From NCBI GenBank assembly GCA_021776115.1, contig JAJFGN010000007.1, forward strand, positions 62,001 to 126,000: a stretch of DNA of 64,000 nt. The letters run 5' to 3'. Below are positions 18,940-27,540 of the stretch, piece after piece; position 1 is the first letter of the stretch, and each line of letters opens with the position of its first letter. Position numbers and translations under genes: made by a program. The notes below the pieces were generated by a model that did not search any database, was not told the DNA's origin, and was given only the letters and a program-made list of their open reading frames with translations. The DNA is from Kiloniellaceae bacterium. GTDB taxonomy: Bacteria > Pseudomonadota > Alphaproteobacteria > Kiloniellales > J153.

Positions 18940-20082
18940 CTAAAAATGGTGGCCGAAGCGGGCCGCCTTGGTAGCCAGGTAGAATTCGTTGTGCCCATTT
19001 GCCGGGAAGGCATGGGGCACCCGTTCATCGACCGTGATTCCGCACCGGCTCAGCGCGCTTACCTTTTTCGGATTGTTGGTCAAAAGGCGTACGCGGCGCA
19101 GGCCAAGATGCTGGAGCATGCCGGCGGCCGGCAGATAGATCCGCTCGTCCGCGTCGAAGCCGAGCGCCTCGTTGGCCTCGGCGGTGTCGGCGCCGCCGTC
19201 CTGAACCTGATAGGCGCGCAACTTGTTGACTAAACCGATGCCCCGGCCCTCTTGCGATAGATAAAGCAAGACGCCCGATCCGGCCCGCGCGATCGCTTCG
19301 ATGGCGCCACGTAGCTGATCCCCGCAGTCGCAGCGCAGGCTGCCTAAAAGATCGCCGGTAAAACACTCTGAATGAACCCGGACCAAGATACTCTCGTCCG
19401 CCTGGGGCGTGCCGATGACGATCGCAAGGTGGGCCTTGCCGCCATCGCCGGGGCGAAAGGCGACAACCCGGGTATTCTCGGCCCCGGCCAGCGGCAGGCG
19501 CGCTTCCGCGACTTGGGTCAAAACGCCCAGCCCGGCGAAGCGGTACTCCGCGATATCGGCGGTATTTACCGCCAGAAGGTCGTGATCCGCCGCCCAAGCA
19601 CGCCGTGACGCAGCCCCCTTGTCGCCCTCGATCCGAATTGGCGTAATCGCGGCGGCCGGAAGCAGGCGGGCCAGCTTGACAAGATCAACGGCGGACTCGC
19701 CCAACGCCGGGAGCGCGGTAAGGTCCAGCGGCCTCTGCGGCCGGGTTTCGCGCCCCGGATCCGCCAGATCCATGAGCCCGGCAAGATCGAAGCCTTGGGT
19801 GGACAGGGCGACCACACCCCCGCCCCCAGGCGCCAAACCGAGGGCCGCGGCCCGGCGCCCGGTCAGCAGCAGCGACGAGTCCCCGCATCCGGAGGAGCCG
19901 GACATCCATGACAGAGACCCCTCACGCGCCGCCTCAACTGCCAGAACCAGGGCGGCTTCGCCGTTCGGATCGTGCAACAAAACCGGATCGCCCCGGCGCA
20001 GTTCCCCGATCGCCCGCTCGACCGCCCGCAAGGCGGCGGCGTTAGGCTCGGCATTCTGGGCTACTGCTTCAGGTTTCATCAC
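18940..20082 (-). CDS. ribA: GTP cyclohydrolase II with a degenerate DHBP-synthase-like N-terminus
   Basis: The enzyme opens GTP in the first step of riboflavin synthesis. The C-terminal ~190 of 380 residues carry the zinc site (Cys240, Cys251, Cys253 in HSECFTGDLLGSLRCDCGDQL) and LSQEGRGIGLVNKLRAYQVQ, with TNNPKKVSAL near the end. The N-terminal half follows the outline of 3,4-dihydroxy-2-butanone-4-phosphate synthase, but I see none of its acidic active-site signature, so it is probably not active as RibB. It is a single gene here, and no FMN riboswitch is visible in the 97 nt upstream. Confidence 0.9.
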   Translation of the reverse strand: MMKPEAVAQNAEPNAAALRAVERAIGELRRGDPVLLHDPNGEAALVLAVEAAREGSLSWMSGSSGCGDSSLLLTGRRAAALGLAPGGGGVVALSTQGFDLAGLMDLADPGRETRPQRPLDLTALPALGESAVDLVKLARLLPAAAITPIRIEGDKGAASRRAWAADHDLLAVNTADIAEYRFAGLGVLTQVAEARLPLAGAENTRVVAFRPGDGGKAHLAIVIGTPQADESILVRVHSECFTGDLLGSLRCDCGDQLRGAIEAIARAGSGVLLYLSQEGRGIGLVNKLRAYQVQDGGADTAEANEALGFDADERIYLPAAGMLQHLGLRRVRLLTNNPKKVSALSRCGITVDERVPHAFPANGHNEFYLATKAARFGHHF

Positions 20083-20179
20083 AGCCTACTTTACGCCCTT
20101 GGCCACCGCATGTCATCGTCCCCCAAAGTACCCCTAACATGGGGGGCTGGCGGCTGAAAAACAACGCGGGAATAAGGAC

Positions 20180-21052
20180 ATGGCGCAGGTCTTATACCGG
20201 GGCATGGACCGGGCGGAAATCGACCGCCAGCTCAATTTGCGGGCCCGCTGGCCGGATCATGAGGCCCACTTCGCCCGCTGGTCCCGCGAAAGCGCGCAAG
20301 TTCGCGCCCGCTTGGACTGCCGCCTCGATCTGGCTTATGGCCAATCTCCGGGGTGCCGCCTGGATGTCTTTCCGGCGCCCGGAGCCCCGGGACCTCTGCT
20401 GGCGTTCATCCACGGCGGTTACTGGCAGAGCCTCGACAAGGGCGATTTCAGCTATCTGGCGCCGGCCTTTATCGAGGCGGGCATCGCCTTCGCCTCGCTC
20501 AACTACGATCTGGCGCCCAGCGTCCGCTTGAACGAGATCGTGGCCCAGACCCGCCGGGCGCTCGCTTGGCTGCACGGCGAGGCGGCGGACCTGGGGTTCG
20601 ATCCCGCGCACATTTTTGTCGCCGGCCATTCGGCGGGCGGGCACTTGGCCGTCATGGCGGCAAGCCAGGCCGGGATGGGAGCGGCGCCTGAGCTGCCTGC
20701 CGGTTTGATCAAGGGAACCTGCTCGATCTCGGGGGTTTACGATCTGCGGCCGGTGCGCCTCAGCTATCATCAGGACGTTCTCGATTTGAGCCTGGACGAG
20801 GCCGAGACCTTGAGCCCGATGCTTCAGGTTCCAGCCCAAGCGGGGCCCCTGATCTGCGCGGTGGGGTCAGAGGAAACCGAGGAATTCCTGGTTCAGCAGG
20901 ACGAGCTTGTCGAAGCCTGGCGCGCCGGCGGGTTGAGCGCCCGCGCCATAGATCTGCCGGGGCGGCAACATTTTTCCGCCGTCGATGCCTTGGGTGAGAA
21001 AGACCACCCCCTGTTCCGCGCGGTCCGCGCTATGGTTGTGGGTGGGGGGTAG
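20180..21052 (+). CDS. Alpha/beta hydrolase, kynurenine-formamidase-like
   Basis: The protein has 290 residues. The oxyanion motif HGGYWQSLDKGDFSYL and nucleophile elbow VAGHSAGGHLAVM are typical of arylformamidase-type esterases. Later come SGVYDLRPVRLSY and the histidine in GRQHFSAVD. It is cytoplasmic, with no signal peptide. No tryptophan-catabolism genes are nearby, so the substrate is unknown. It is preceded by an AAGGA site. Confidence 0.85.
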   Translation: MAQVLYRGMDRAEIDRQLNLRARWPDHEAHFARWSRESAQVRARLDCRLDLAYGQSPGCRLDVFPAPGAPGPLLAFIHGGYWQSLDKGDFSYLAPAFIEAGIAFASLNYDLAPSVRLNEIVAQTRRALAWLHGEAADLGFDPAHIFVAGHSAGGHLAVMAASQAGMGAAPELPAGLIKGTCSISGVYDLRPVRLSYHQDVLDLSLDEAETLSPMLQVPAQAGPLICAVGSEETEEFLVQQDELVEAWRAGGLSARAIDLPGRQHFSAVDALGEKDHPLFRAVRAMVVGGG

Positions 21053-21176
21053 GAGATTGGCGCGTCGCTTGAACCGCCTGCCGGGCGGTGTTATTTGACA
21101 ACTTGCGGTTTTACGCTGGCACGCCGCGCATGGGGACATCCGTTCCGGAGCGTGGCGGCGGATTAGGTACAGGGAT

Positions 21177-21881
21177 ATGGGGAAGATGAGTTCGACGGCC
21201 GCGAAAAAGATCTTGCTGGTCGACGACGACGAGGCCTTGCGCCAGTCGCTTGGTGAACAGCTTCGCCTGCACGAAGAATTCCAGACCGTCGAAGTCGATT
21301 GCGGTAGCAAGGCGCTGGATGTGACCAAGCAGGAATATTTCGACGCGATCCTGCTCGATGTTGGCTTACCCGACATCGACGGGCGGGAGGTTTGCCGGCT
21401 GCTGCGCCGGAACGGCGTCAAATCGCCGATCATCATGCTGACCGCGCACCAGAGCGACGCCGACCAGATCCTGGGCCTGGATTCGGGCGCCAACGATTAT
21501 GTGGCGAAGCCGTTCCGGCTCTCGGTTCTGCTCGCGCGGCTGCGCGCGCAGTTGCGTCAGCACGAGCAAAGCGAGGACGCGGTCTTCACGATCGGCGCCT
21601 ATACCTTCCGGCCAAGCGCCAAGATACTGATCCATGGCGAGACAAAGAAAAAGGTCCGCCTGACCGAGAAAGAAACCTCGATCCTGAAATACTTGTACCG
21701 CAGCGGCTCGACCGTGGTTGGGCGCGATACGCTGTTGGGCGAGGTCTGGGGCTACAACGCGGGCGTAACCACCCACACGCTGGAAACCCACGTTTACCGC
21801 TTGCGCCAGAAGATCGAAACCGACCCATCGAACGCGGAATTGCTGGTGACCGAACCGGGCGGCTACCGCCTGGCCCCCTAA
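21177..21881 (+). CDS. Orphan OmpR/PhoB-family response regulator
   Basis: The 234-residue protein has an N-terminal receiver domain (ILLVDDDEALRQSL; phospho-acceptor Asp in AILLDVGLPDIDG; Thr/Lys in MLTAH and DYVAKPFR). A winged-helix effector follows (VRLTEKETSILKYLYRSG, then TTHTLETHVYRLRQKIE). No histidine kinase lies next to it. An ATG three codons in (21186) has a GGGGAAG site and may be the true start. Its stop is 3 nt from the convergent MFS gene. Confidence 0.93.
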   Translation: MGKMSSTAAKKILLVDDDEALRQSLGEQLRLHEEFQTVEVDCGSKALDVTKQEYFDAILLDVGLPDIDGREVCRLLRRNGVKSPIIMLTAHQSDADQILGLDSGANDYVAKPFRLSVLLARLRAQLRQHEQSEDAVFTIGAYTFRPSAKILIHGETKKKVRLTEKETSILKYLYRSGSTVVGRDTLLGEVWGYNAGVTTHTLETHVYRLRQKIETDPSNAELLVTEPGGYRLAP

Positions 21882-21883
21882 TA

Positions 21884-23122
21884 TCAACGACCCTTGGTAT
21901 AACTCCTGGCACCGTAACCGAGTCCCCCCAGCCAGAGCGCCAACCAAAGGCCGAGCCCTGCCGCGAGCACCGTGACGGTGCCGAAGATCGGCGCCGAAAT
22001 GTCCCATCCGCCGGTGACCTTAAAGGCCTGGGCCAAGAGCACGGGTCCAACCAGAACGCCCAAGTTGCGCCCGGTCATGATGACGCCGAATGCGCGCACC
22101 GCCGCACCGCCGGGCCCGACGATGACGCTGGGCATGGCGAAGAGGCATGTCGGGCAAATACCGGCGCCAATACCGTAGACAACCAGAGAGGCCACGCCCG
22201 CCATACCCCCGCCGACCAGAGGAATCGACCACCACACCGCGGCCTGGGAGACGAGCCCCACAAAAAGCACGGGGCCAAGCGGAACGCCCGCGCGCAGGAC
22301 CAAGCCGACGGCCAAGTTGGTTAGGATCAGCACAATGACTGGAATGACATAGCCGACCACCGCCAGGGTGGGCGGCAGGCCATGGGCCTCGACCAGGTAC
22401 TGCGGCAACCAGGTCATGTAAGCGAAATACTGACAAGACCACAGGGTGAAGACCGCCGCCGCCAAGGCCAGGCACCGGCGTTGGCGGGTGTCGACATGGG
22501 GGTCCGCGATGCTGCCGGGCGAAGCCGTGCGGCCGCCGGCGATCGAAAGGTCGAGAGCGCCGCGCCGGTGCAAGATCCAGGTCCAGAGCGCCATGGCAAG
22601 CGAGGCCGCGATCGCGACAATCCAAAGCAGCTGCCAGCCGGCCCAAGCGAAAGCCACCGGGGCCAGCGCGGTGGCGGCCAATTGCCCGGCCGGAATCCAG
22701 CTTGCGGTCAAGCCAACGACAATCGGCAAGTGGCGCGCCGAGGCGCCGGCGTTGGCTAGAACCGGACCGGCGATCGCCAGCACTGCGAAGCCCGCGCCCT
22801 CCAACGCGCGGCCGGCAAGGACCGCGATTTGGTTCGCCGGCATGGCCAGAATCAAAATACTGCCGATGATCATCAGGACCAATCCGGCCAAGATCGGCCC
22901 GGCCAATCCGCGCCGCGACAAGGCCCGGCCCAGCGCCCAGGATAAAACCAAGCCCGCGATCGCATAGACCGACATCAAGCCCCCGGCTAGGGTTCGATCG
23001 TAGCGGTAACTTTCCAGCAAGACCGGCAAGACTGGCGGCAGCTTGAACTGCTGGTAAGCCGCCAGGTAGGCCAGGCCCAAGCCGAAGACGATCGCGGTCA
23101 TGTTGCTGCGCGTTGAGGGCAT
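21884..23122 (-). CDS. Major facilitator superfamily transporter
   Basis: The protein has 412 residues and about twelve hydrophobic helices. The MFS A-motif-like loop is WALGRALSRRGLAG, and the sequence resembles CynX/NimT-type carriers. There is no substrate-specific signature I can name. An ATG at 23101 (MTAIVFGLGLAYL) may be the real start. It stands alone, convergent with the response regulator. Confidence 0.83.
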   Translation of the reverse strand: MPSTRSNMTAIVFGLGLAYLAAYQQFKLPPVLPVLLESYRYDRTLAGGLMSVYAIAGLVLSWALGRALSRRGLAGPILAGLVLMIIGSILILAMPANQIAVLAGRALEGAGFAVLAIAGPVLANAGASARHLPIVVGLTASWIPAGQLAATALAPVAFAWAGWQLLWIVAIAASLAMALWTWILHRRGALDLSIAGGRTASPGSIADPHVDTRQRRCLALAAAVFTLWSCQYFAYMTWLPQYLVEAHGLPPTLAVVGYVIPVIVLILTNLAVGLVLRAGVPLGPVLFVGLVSQAAVWWSIPLVGGGMAGVASLVVYGIGAGICPTCLFAMPSVIVGPGGAAVRAFGVIMTGRNLGVLVGPVLLAQAFKVTGGWDISAPIFGTVTVLAAGLGLWLALWLGGLGYGARSYTKGR

Positions 23123-23281
23123 CGCTTGGAAGGGCGGTTGTCGGCAGGGTGGGCCGCAGTCTCACGCATGGAGGCGGCGCGGGGCAACCATAATTCGGCC
23201 ACTTTTCGTTTGGGCCCGGCCTGGACGTCCTCTACATATTAGAAAGGGGGAAACTTTGGCGGCCACAGCCGGCGAGCCAAG

Positions 23282-24136
23282 ATGCGGAAAGCGCCTGGGA
23301 TCGTGAACGAGGGGTCGACCTTTTCGGTAAAATTCTGGGGCGTGCGTGGGTCGATCGCCTGCGCCGGCGACTCGCATAGGCGCTACGGCGGAAATACGCC
23401 CTGCCTGGAAGTGCGCTGCGGCCCCCACCTCCTGATCTTCGATGCCGGTACGGGATTGCGGCGCCTGGGTGAAGCGCTAGCCGCCGAACCGGGCATGGCG
23501 GGCGATCTGTTTCTGACCCACACGCACCTCGACCACATCGTCGGTCTGCCGTTTTTCGCGCCGATGTACGATCCGAAGAACCGCATACGACTTTGGGCCG
23601 GGAACTTACAGCCCAAGCTGACGCTCAATGAAACGCTTGCGAAGTTCATGATGGCGCCCCTCTTTCCGGTGCCGCCAACGGTTTTCTGCTGCAATGTAAG
23701 TTTTCACGATTTCAATGCCGGCGAAACGCTGGCCCCGCGCCCCGATGTCCGGCTGCGCACCGCGCCGCTCAATCATCCCAACGGCGCGACCGGTTACCGG
23801 ATCGAATACGCCGGGCGATCGATCTGCTACGTAACCGACACGGAACATGTCGAGAACCAGCCCGACCAGAACATCCTGGGTCTGATCAAGGACGCCGATA
23901 TCGTGATCTACGATTCGACTTACACGGATGAGGAGTTTCCCAAGTACCGCAACTGGGGCCATTCAACCTGGCAGGAGGGCGTACGCCTTTGCGATCAGGC
24001 GGGGGTTGGCCGCTTGGTGATCTTCCATCACGATCCCGGGCACGACGACGTCTTCATGGATGGGGTCGCCGCGGCGGCGGAAGCCGCGCGTCCCGGCACG
24101 GTGGTCGCGCGCGAAGGTTTGGTCTTAACTCCCTGA
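23282..24136 (+). CDS. Metallo-beta-lactamase-fold hydrolase (phosphodiesterase-like)
   Basis: The 284-residue protein starts with FWGVRGSIACAGDSHRRYGG and has the zinc motif LTHTHLDHIVGLPFF, with further ligands in APLNHPNG, YVTDTEH and FHHDPGHDD. This arrangement is that of RNase Z/PDE-type metallohydrolases. The adenylate cyclase gene starts 116 nt downstream on the same strand, so a cyclic-nucleotide phosphodiesterase role is worth testing. Family assignment is firm; the substrate is not. Confidence 0.87.
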   Translation: MRKAPGIVNEGSTFSVKFWGVRGSIACAGDSHRRYGGNTPCLEVRCGPHLLIFDAGTGLRRLGEALAAEPGMAGDLFLTHTHLDHIVGLPFFAPMYDPKNRIRLWAGNLQPKLTLNETLAKFMMAPLFPVPPTVFCCNVSFHDFNAGETLAPRPDVRLRTAPLNHPNGATGYRIEYAGRSICYVTDTEHVENQPDQNILGLIKDADIVIYDSTYTDEEFPKYRNWGHSTWQEGVRLCDQAGVGRLVIFHHDPGHDDVFMDGVAAAAEAARPGTVVAREGLVLTP

Positions 24137-24252
24137 CGGCCGCAAGTATAACAGCTCGGATTTGCCCCGTTGCGATCTGCCGGGCGACTCACGGCGCCAT
24201 CACGGCAAACTGACAAGCCAGGACAGGGTATTTGGGCTATGCTGATGGCATT

Positions 24253-25674
24253 ATGAACGTCACCGCACCGCATACCCTACCGGCCGGCGCTGAACCCGCC
24301 CGGCCCGAAGAGGCTAAACGCTCTTTATGGCGCCGGATGCGCGGTGAGGACGTTGAGCGACAGTTGCCGGAGCGCGTACGCGAGGCGATCCAGCGACAGG
24401 GGGACGCCACCGAACGGTTGATCGGTTGGATGCAGCTCGCCGTGGTTTCAATATTCGCGACGCTGTATGCCGTTGCGCCCTCGACCGCGCCCATCGGCGG
24501 CGACTTTCAACCGGTGCCTTGGGCGATCGGCGCCTACTTTCTGTTCACCCTGCTGCGCCTTTCCCTGGCCTACAAGATTAGCCTTCCCGGCTGGTTTTTG
24601 CTGGTGTCGATTCTGATCGACATGGGTCTATTGTTCGGCCTGATCTGGAGTTTCCATATCCAGTACATGCAACCGGCGTCGTTCTATCTGAAGGCGCCAA
24701 CCTTGTTGTATGTCTTCATCTTCATCGCCTTGCGCGCCCTGCGTTTCGAGGCGCGCTTCGTGATCGCGGCTGGGGTCGCAGCGGCCCTGGGCTGGCTTGG
24801 GCTGGTCTTCTACGTGATTTCAGTCGATCCCGGCGACAACATGATCACCCGCGACTACGTCGCGTACATGACATCCAACAGCGTCCTTCTGGGCGCCGAG
24901 TTCGACAAGATGGTGTCGATCCTGCTGGTTTCGCTGATCCTGGGGGCCGGGCTGATCAGAGGCCGGCGGCTATTGGTGCGTGCGGTCGCGGAAAGTGCGG
25001 CGGCGCAGGAGCTGTCGCGTTTCTTCGCACCGGAAATCGCCATGAAGATCCGTGGCTCCGACCGGCAGATCGCGGCCGGCAGCGGCGAGGCGCGCGACGC
25101 CGCGATTGTCAATTTCGACATGCGCGGCTTCACCCGCTATGCAGAAAGCCACCCGCCGGACCAGGTCATGGGCCTGCTTGGCGAGTATCAAAGGCTGATC
25201 GTGCCGATCATCCAAAAGCACGGCGGCAGTATCGACAAATTCCTGGGTGACGGCATCATGGCGACTTTCGGCGCGTCTTCGCCGTCCCATACCTACGCCG
25301 CGGACGCGGTGCGCGCACTTGAGGAGGCGATCGAGGCGGCCCAAACCTGGCAGGCTCGTAACGAGACGCAGGGCCTACCCGCGCCACAGGTCAACGCCGC
25401 GGCCGCCACCGGACGTATCGTCTTCGGGGCGGTCGGGGACGATACCCGGCTGGAGTACACCGTGATCGGCGACGCAGTGAACCTCTCCGCCAAGTTGGAG
25501 CAGTTCAACAAGCAGCTAAAGACGATGGCTGTGTGCGATGCGGCAACTTACGACCTGGCCCAGGCTCAGGGCTATGTCACCGGCGTGGCCTCGGCGGGCG
25601 CGCGGCGGCGGGTCGATCGGGCCCAGGTTCCCGGCGTCGGGCATCCGGTCGACGTGGTCGTTCTGGCATCCTAG
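24253..25674 (+). CDS. Membrane-bound class III adenylate cyclase
   Basis: The protein has 473 residues. About five or six membrane helices (residues ~60-240) precede a C-terminal class III cyclase domain. Metal-binding Asp289 lies in NFDMRGFTRYAES and Asp333 in DKFLGDGIMATFG. Lys329 in that loop is the residue expected for adenine recognition. The transition-state region LEYTVIGDAVNLSAKLEQ is intact. It should make cAMP at the membrane. It follows the MBL-fold gene. A cNMP-binding protein is encoded 10 kb further on at 36,032. A TTG at 24232 is an alternative start. Confidence 0.9.
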   Translation: MNVTAPHTLPAGAEPARPEEAKRSLWRRMRGEDVERQLPERVREAIQRQGDATERLIGWMQLAVVSIFATLYAVAPSTAPIGGDFQPVPWAIGAYFLFTLLRLSLAYKISLPGWFLLVSILIDMGLLFGLIWSFHIQYMQPASFYLKAPTLLYVFIFIALRALRFEARFVIAAGVAAALGWLGLVFYVISVDPGDNMITRDYVAYMTSNSVLLGAEFDKMVSILLVSLILGAGLIRGRRLLVRAVAESAAAQELSRFFAPEIAMKIRGSDRQIAAGSGEARDAAIVNFDMRGFTRYAESHPPDQVMGLLGEYQRLIVPIIQKHGGSIDKFLGDGIMATFGASSPSHTYAADAVRALEEAIEAAQTWQARNETQGLPAPQVNAAAATGRIVFGAVGDDTRLEYTVIGDAVNLSAKLEQFNKQLKTMAVCDAATYDLAQAQGYVTGVASAGARRRVDRAQVPGVGHPVDVVVLAS

Positions 25675-25700
25675 AGCATGATCCGATACCGAGCGTGGGC

Positions 25701-25732
25701 AAAAAAAGAGCTCCACAGTCAGGGCGGAGCTC
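25701..25732 (-). terminator. Intrinsic terminator after the small HTH gene
   Basis: On the minus strand GAGCTCC (25732-25726) and GGAGCTC (25714-25708) form a perfect 7-bp stem with an 11-nt loop, followed directly by seven T (25707-25701). It would end transcription of the small HTH gene at 25850-26053. The stretch 25733-25849 between them holds no convincing gene. Confidence 0.85.
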
Positions 25733-25849
25733 GGGTGGTCAATCGGGGAGATCGTAAATGACTGCCCACTTAGGGCGGTTTTAGGCAATTTACGACGGCT
25801 TGACAACCGTTCGTGCCCAGACGATACGGTTTGCAGCAGGTATGTTCGT

Positions 25850-26053
25850 TTATTTCGCCCGGCTGGACGGGGTGGAGGGTATGTTGGCGCTGTCTTCCAG
25901 GAAGGCTTGAAGGTCGCGCTGCCCGACCCGCCACTCCTTGCCGATCTTGAACCCACGCAAATGCCCCTTGCGAAGCCACTGGGTGACGGTGCGCTCGTTT
26001 ACTTGCAAACGTTCCGCCACCTGGGGCGGAGTCCAGAGCTTGTCGTCGATCAT
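25850..26053 (-). CDS. Small excisionase/MerR-like helix-turn-helix DNA-binding protein
   Basis: The protein has 67 residues from MIDDKLWTPPQ. It is almost entirely a winged-HTH of the excisionase/AlpA type (WTPPQVAERLQVNERTVTQWLRKG, then GFKIGKEWRVGQRDLQAFLED). Such proteins can be phage excisionases or solitary regulators. No integrase or attachment site is visible, so a stand-alone regulator is more likely. It is a monocistronic unit: its own terminator lies downstream, and two adjacent AT-rich repeats lie about 55 bp upstream. An ATG at 26086 would extend it. Confidence 0.82.
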   Translation of the reverse strand: MIDDKLWTPPQVAERLQVNERTVTQWLRKGHLRGFKIGKEWRVGQRDLQAFLEDSANIPSTPSSRAK

Positions 26054-26107
26054 AAGACGCTCATGGGTATTTCGGCTAACTATCAAAATGCCGGAAAACG
26101 ATTAAAT

Positions 26108-26146
26108 CGCAGTTAATGGACGGTAAACCGCTTAATAGAACGTAAA
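26108..26146. repeat. Two tandem ~20-bp AT-rich repeats (candidate operator) upstream of the small HTH gene
   Basis: On the minus strand TTTACGTTCTATTAAGCGG (26146-26128) is followed without a gap by TTTACCGTCCATTAACTGCG (26127-26108). The shared frame is TTTAC..GT.C.ATTAA..GCG. A third, weaker ATTTAATCG follows. The tandem arrangement, AT-richness and position between the start codon and the next gene suggest binding sites for the small HTH protein. Confidence 0.5.
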
Positions 26147-26188
26147 GCGGCGTCTAAGCGTGGCAGGATGCAGCAATTGGCGGCGCGT

Positions 26189-26716
26189 TCAATCGCTGGC
26201 CCTTGGGTCAGGCGCCGATTGTTCGACATCTGCATCGACGCCTAAATCCAACAAATTCCCGGCCGAGGTTGGGTCCAGCGACACCCGGTTGTCCCGCGCC
26301 GCCTTGGCCGCCCGCCAGGCTATGTATTCAAAGCCATCGACACTCGATTCGAGCGTGAAGGAAGCGCCGGCACCGCGCAAGGTGAGCTGCATGAAACCTT
26401 CGCCATCGCCCCGGGCGCGCTGACGCCGGCTGCCGTAGTATCTGAGTTTCAAGGTTTCCAGGTCATGCCAAGGCAGAACCTGAGTGCCCAGCCCCTGGCT
26501 GCGGATACCGGTGTCGCCGACCGAGATCTCGGTGACGTGCCGCCTCACCGTCCGCAGCCCGAAAACGCCGAAAACTGCGCTGAGCCCACCGAACACCAAG
26601 AGAATGACGGGGCTAGACGGCACCGAGACCAGAACGCCAAGGCCCACACTCAGGCCGATACCGGCCCGGACGTAATCGCCGAGCACCGACTTGACGGGGT
26701 AGCGGAATACCTTCAT
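26189..26716 (-). CDS. Two-helix membrane protein with a PH-like soluble domain, unknown function
   Basis: The protein has 175 residues. Two hydrophobic segments (IGLSVGLGVLVSV and VILLVFGGLSAVFGVFGL) are followed by a beta-rich region (HVTEISVGDTGIRSQ, LPWHDLETLKLRYYG, MQLTLRGAGASFTLESS) that resembles bacterial PH-type domains of membrane proteins. The tail is acidic. Its ATG overlaps the stop of the deacetylase-like gene (ATGA), so it is the last gene of the glycan operon. I do not recognise a named family. Confidence 0.78.
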   Translation of the reverse strand: MKVFRYPVKSVLGDYVRAGIGLSVGLGVLVSVPSSPVILLVFGGLSAVFGVFGLRTVRRHVTEISVGDTGIRSQGLGTQVLPWHDLETLKLRYYGSRRQRARGDGEGFMQLTLRGAGASFTLESSVDGFEYIAWRAAKAARDNRVSLDPTSAGNLLDLGVDADVEQSAPDPRASD

Positions 26717-27528
26717 GCCGCGCCGCGCGCGCCGGTGTCGGCAGTTGTTGCGGCGGTCTCTTGGCGCCGGGAAAAGACCGCGTGGGGGTTCATGAAATCC
26801 ACTGCCGGGTGAGCCCTAAGGGTATCCAAAAGACGCTCCAAAAAATTCCAGCACGCTGCGTCGTGCGCCAGATGATGAGTCAAAATACCGGTCGGCTCCT
26901 CGCTGTCGGCCTTACCCAACCGGCGATCCCTAAGGTGCGCGAGCAGCCGCTTGAGCGCGCCTTCAACGCCCTGGAACCCGCGCGGCGCGTTCCAACGCAT
27001 GATGTCGGCGTGCGCATTTACCTGAATGACGTCGGGTGTGGCGAAGGCGCGCTCGCGCGCGCCAGCCGCGGACAAGCCACAATACCCCAGGCTTCCCAAG
27101 GCGGCAGCAACCTCGGGCGCGATGCGGTTCCAGGGCGGCACCATGACCGGCAGCCAGGTCTCGGCGAAAAGCGCGTCCATTTGGGCCCGGCCACGCATCA
27201 ATTCCTCCAGCACCTCCGCCAGCGGTCGGTGCGCGCCCAGTTCCCATTTACGCTCGCCAGGCGGGGCATGGCTTACATGCGCGAATCCGTGCTGAACCGG
27301 CACCACATCCGGGTCGGCCTTGGCGATACGGCGCGCCAAGGCCACGGTGGCGCGGGCTGGAATGACCGCCAGCATCAGAGGCACGTCGCGGCGCCGCGCC
27401 AAATCGAGGAGGCGGTCGAGCGCCGCAGTCGGCTCCACGGCATCGTCGTCGCGCCACCACAAGGCGACGCGCCGCCCGTCATTGTGCCAGGCATCCAATT
27501 CCGCCGCTAAGTCGGGCCAATCCTTCAT
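26713..27528 (-). CDS. Polysaccharide deacetylase-like protein of the glycan operon
   Basis: The 271-residue protein has a NodB-like fold: ALWWRDDDAVEPTAALDRLL (Asp triplet for metal and catalysis), MLAVIPARATVALARRI, and an HxxxH motif in VQHGFAHVSH. PPWNRIAPEVAAALGSLGYCGLS follows. There is no signal peptide, unlike the deacetylase at 17173, so it probably acts in the cytoplasm on a nucleotide- or lipid-linked sugar, or is a divergent hydrolase. It lies 12 nt after the upstream glycosyltransferase and is coupled to the gene below. Confidence 0.78.
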   Translation of the reverse strand: MKDWPDLAAELDAWHNDGRRVALWWRDDDAVEPTAALDRLLDLARRRDVPLMLAVIPARATVALARRIAKADPDVVPVQHGFAHVSHAPPGERKWELGAHRPLAEVLEELMRGRAQMDALFAETWLPVMVPPWNRIAPEVAAALGSLGYCGLSAAGARERAFATPDVIQVNAHADIMRWNAPRGFQGVEGALKRLLAHLRDRRLGKADSEEPTGILTHHLAHDAACWNFLERLLDTLRAHPAVDFMNPHAVFSRRQETAATTADTGARGAA

Positions 27529-27540
27529 GATCCGACTATA

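Noticed and set aside
26087-26188. Excisionase-like gene as a sign of a prophage or integrative element
   Set aside because: No integrase, phage gene, tRNA target or direct-repeat attachment sites are visible nearby; only regulator-like repeats are present.
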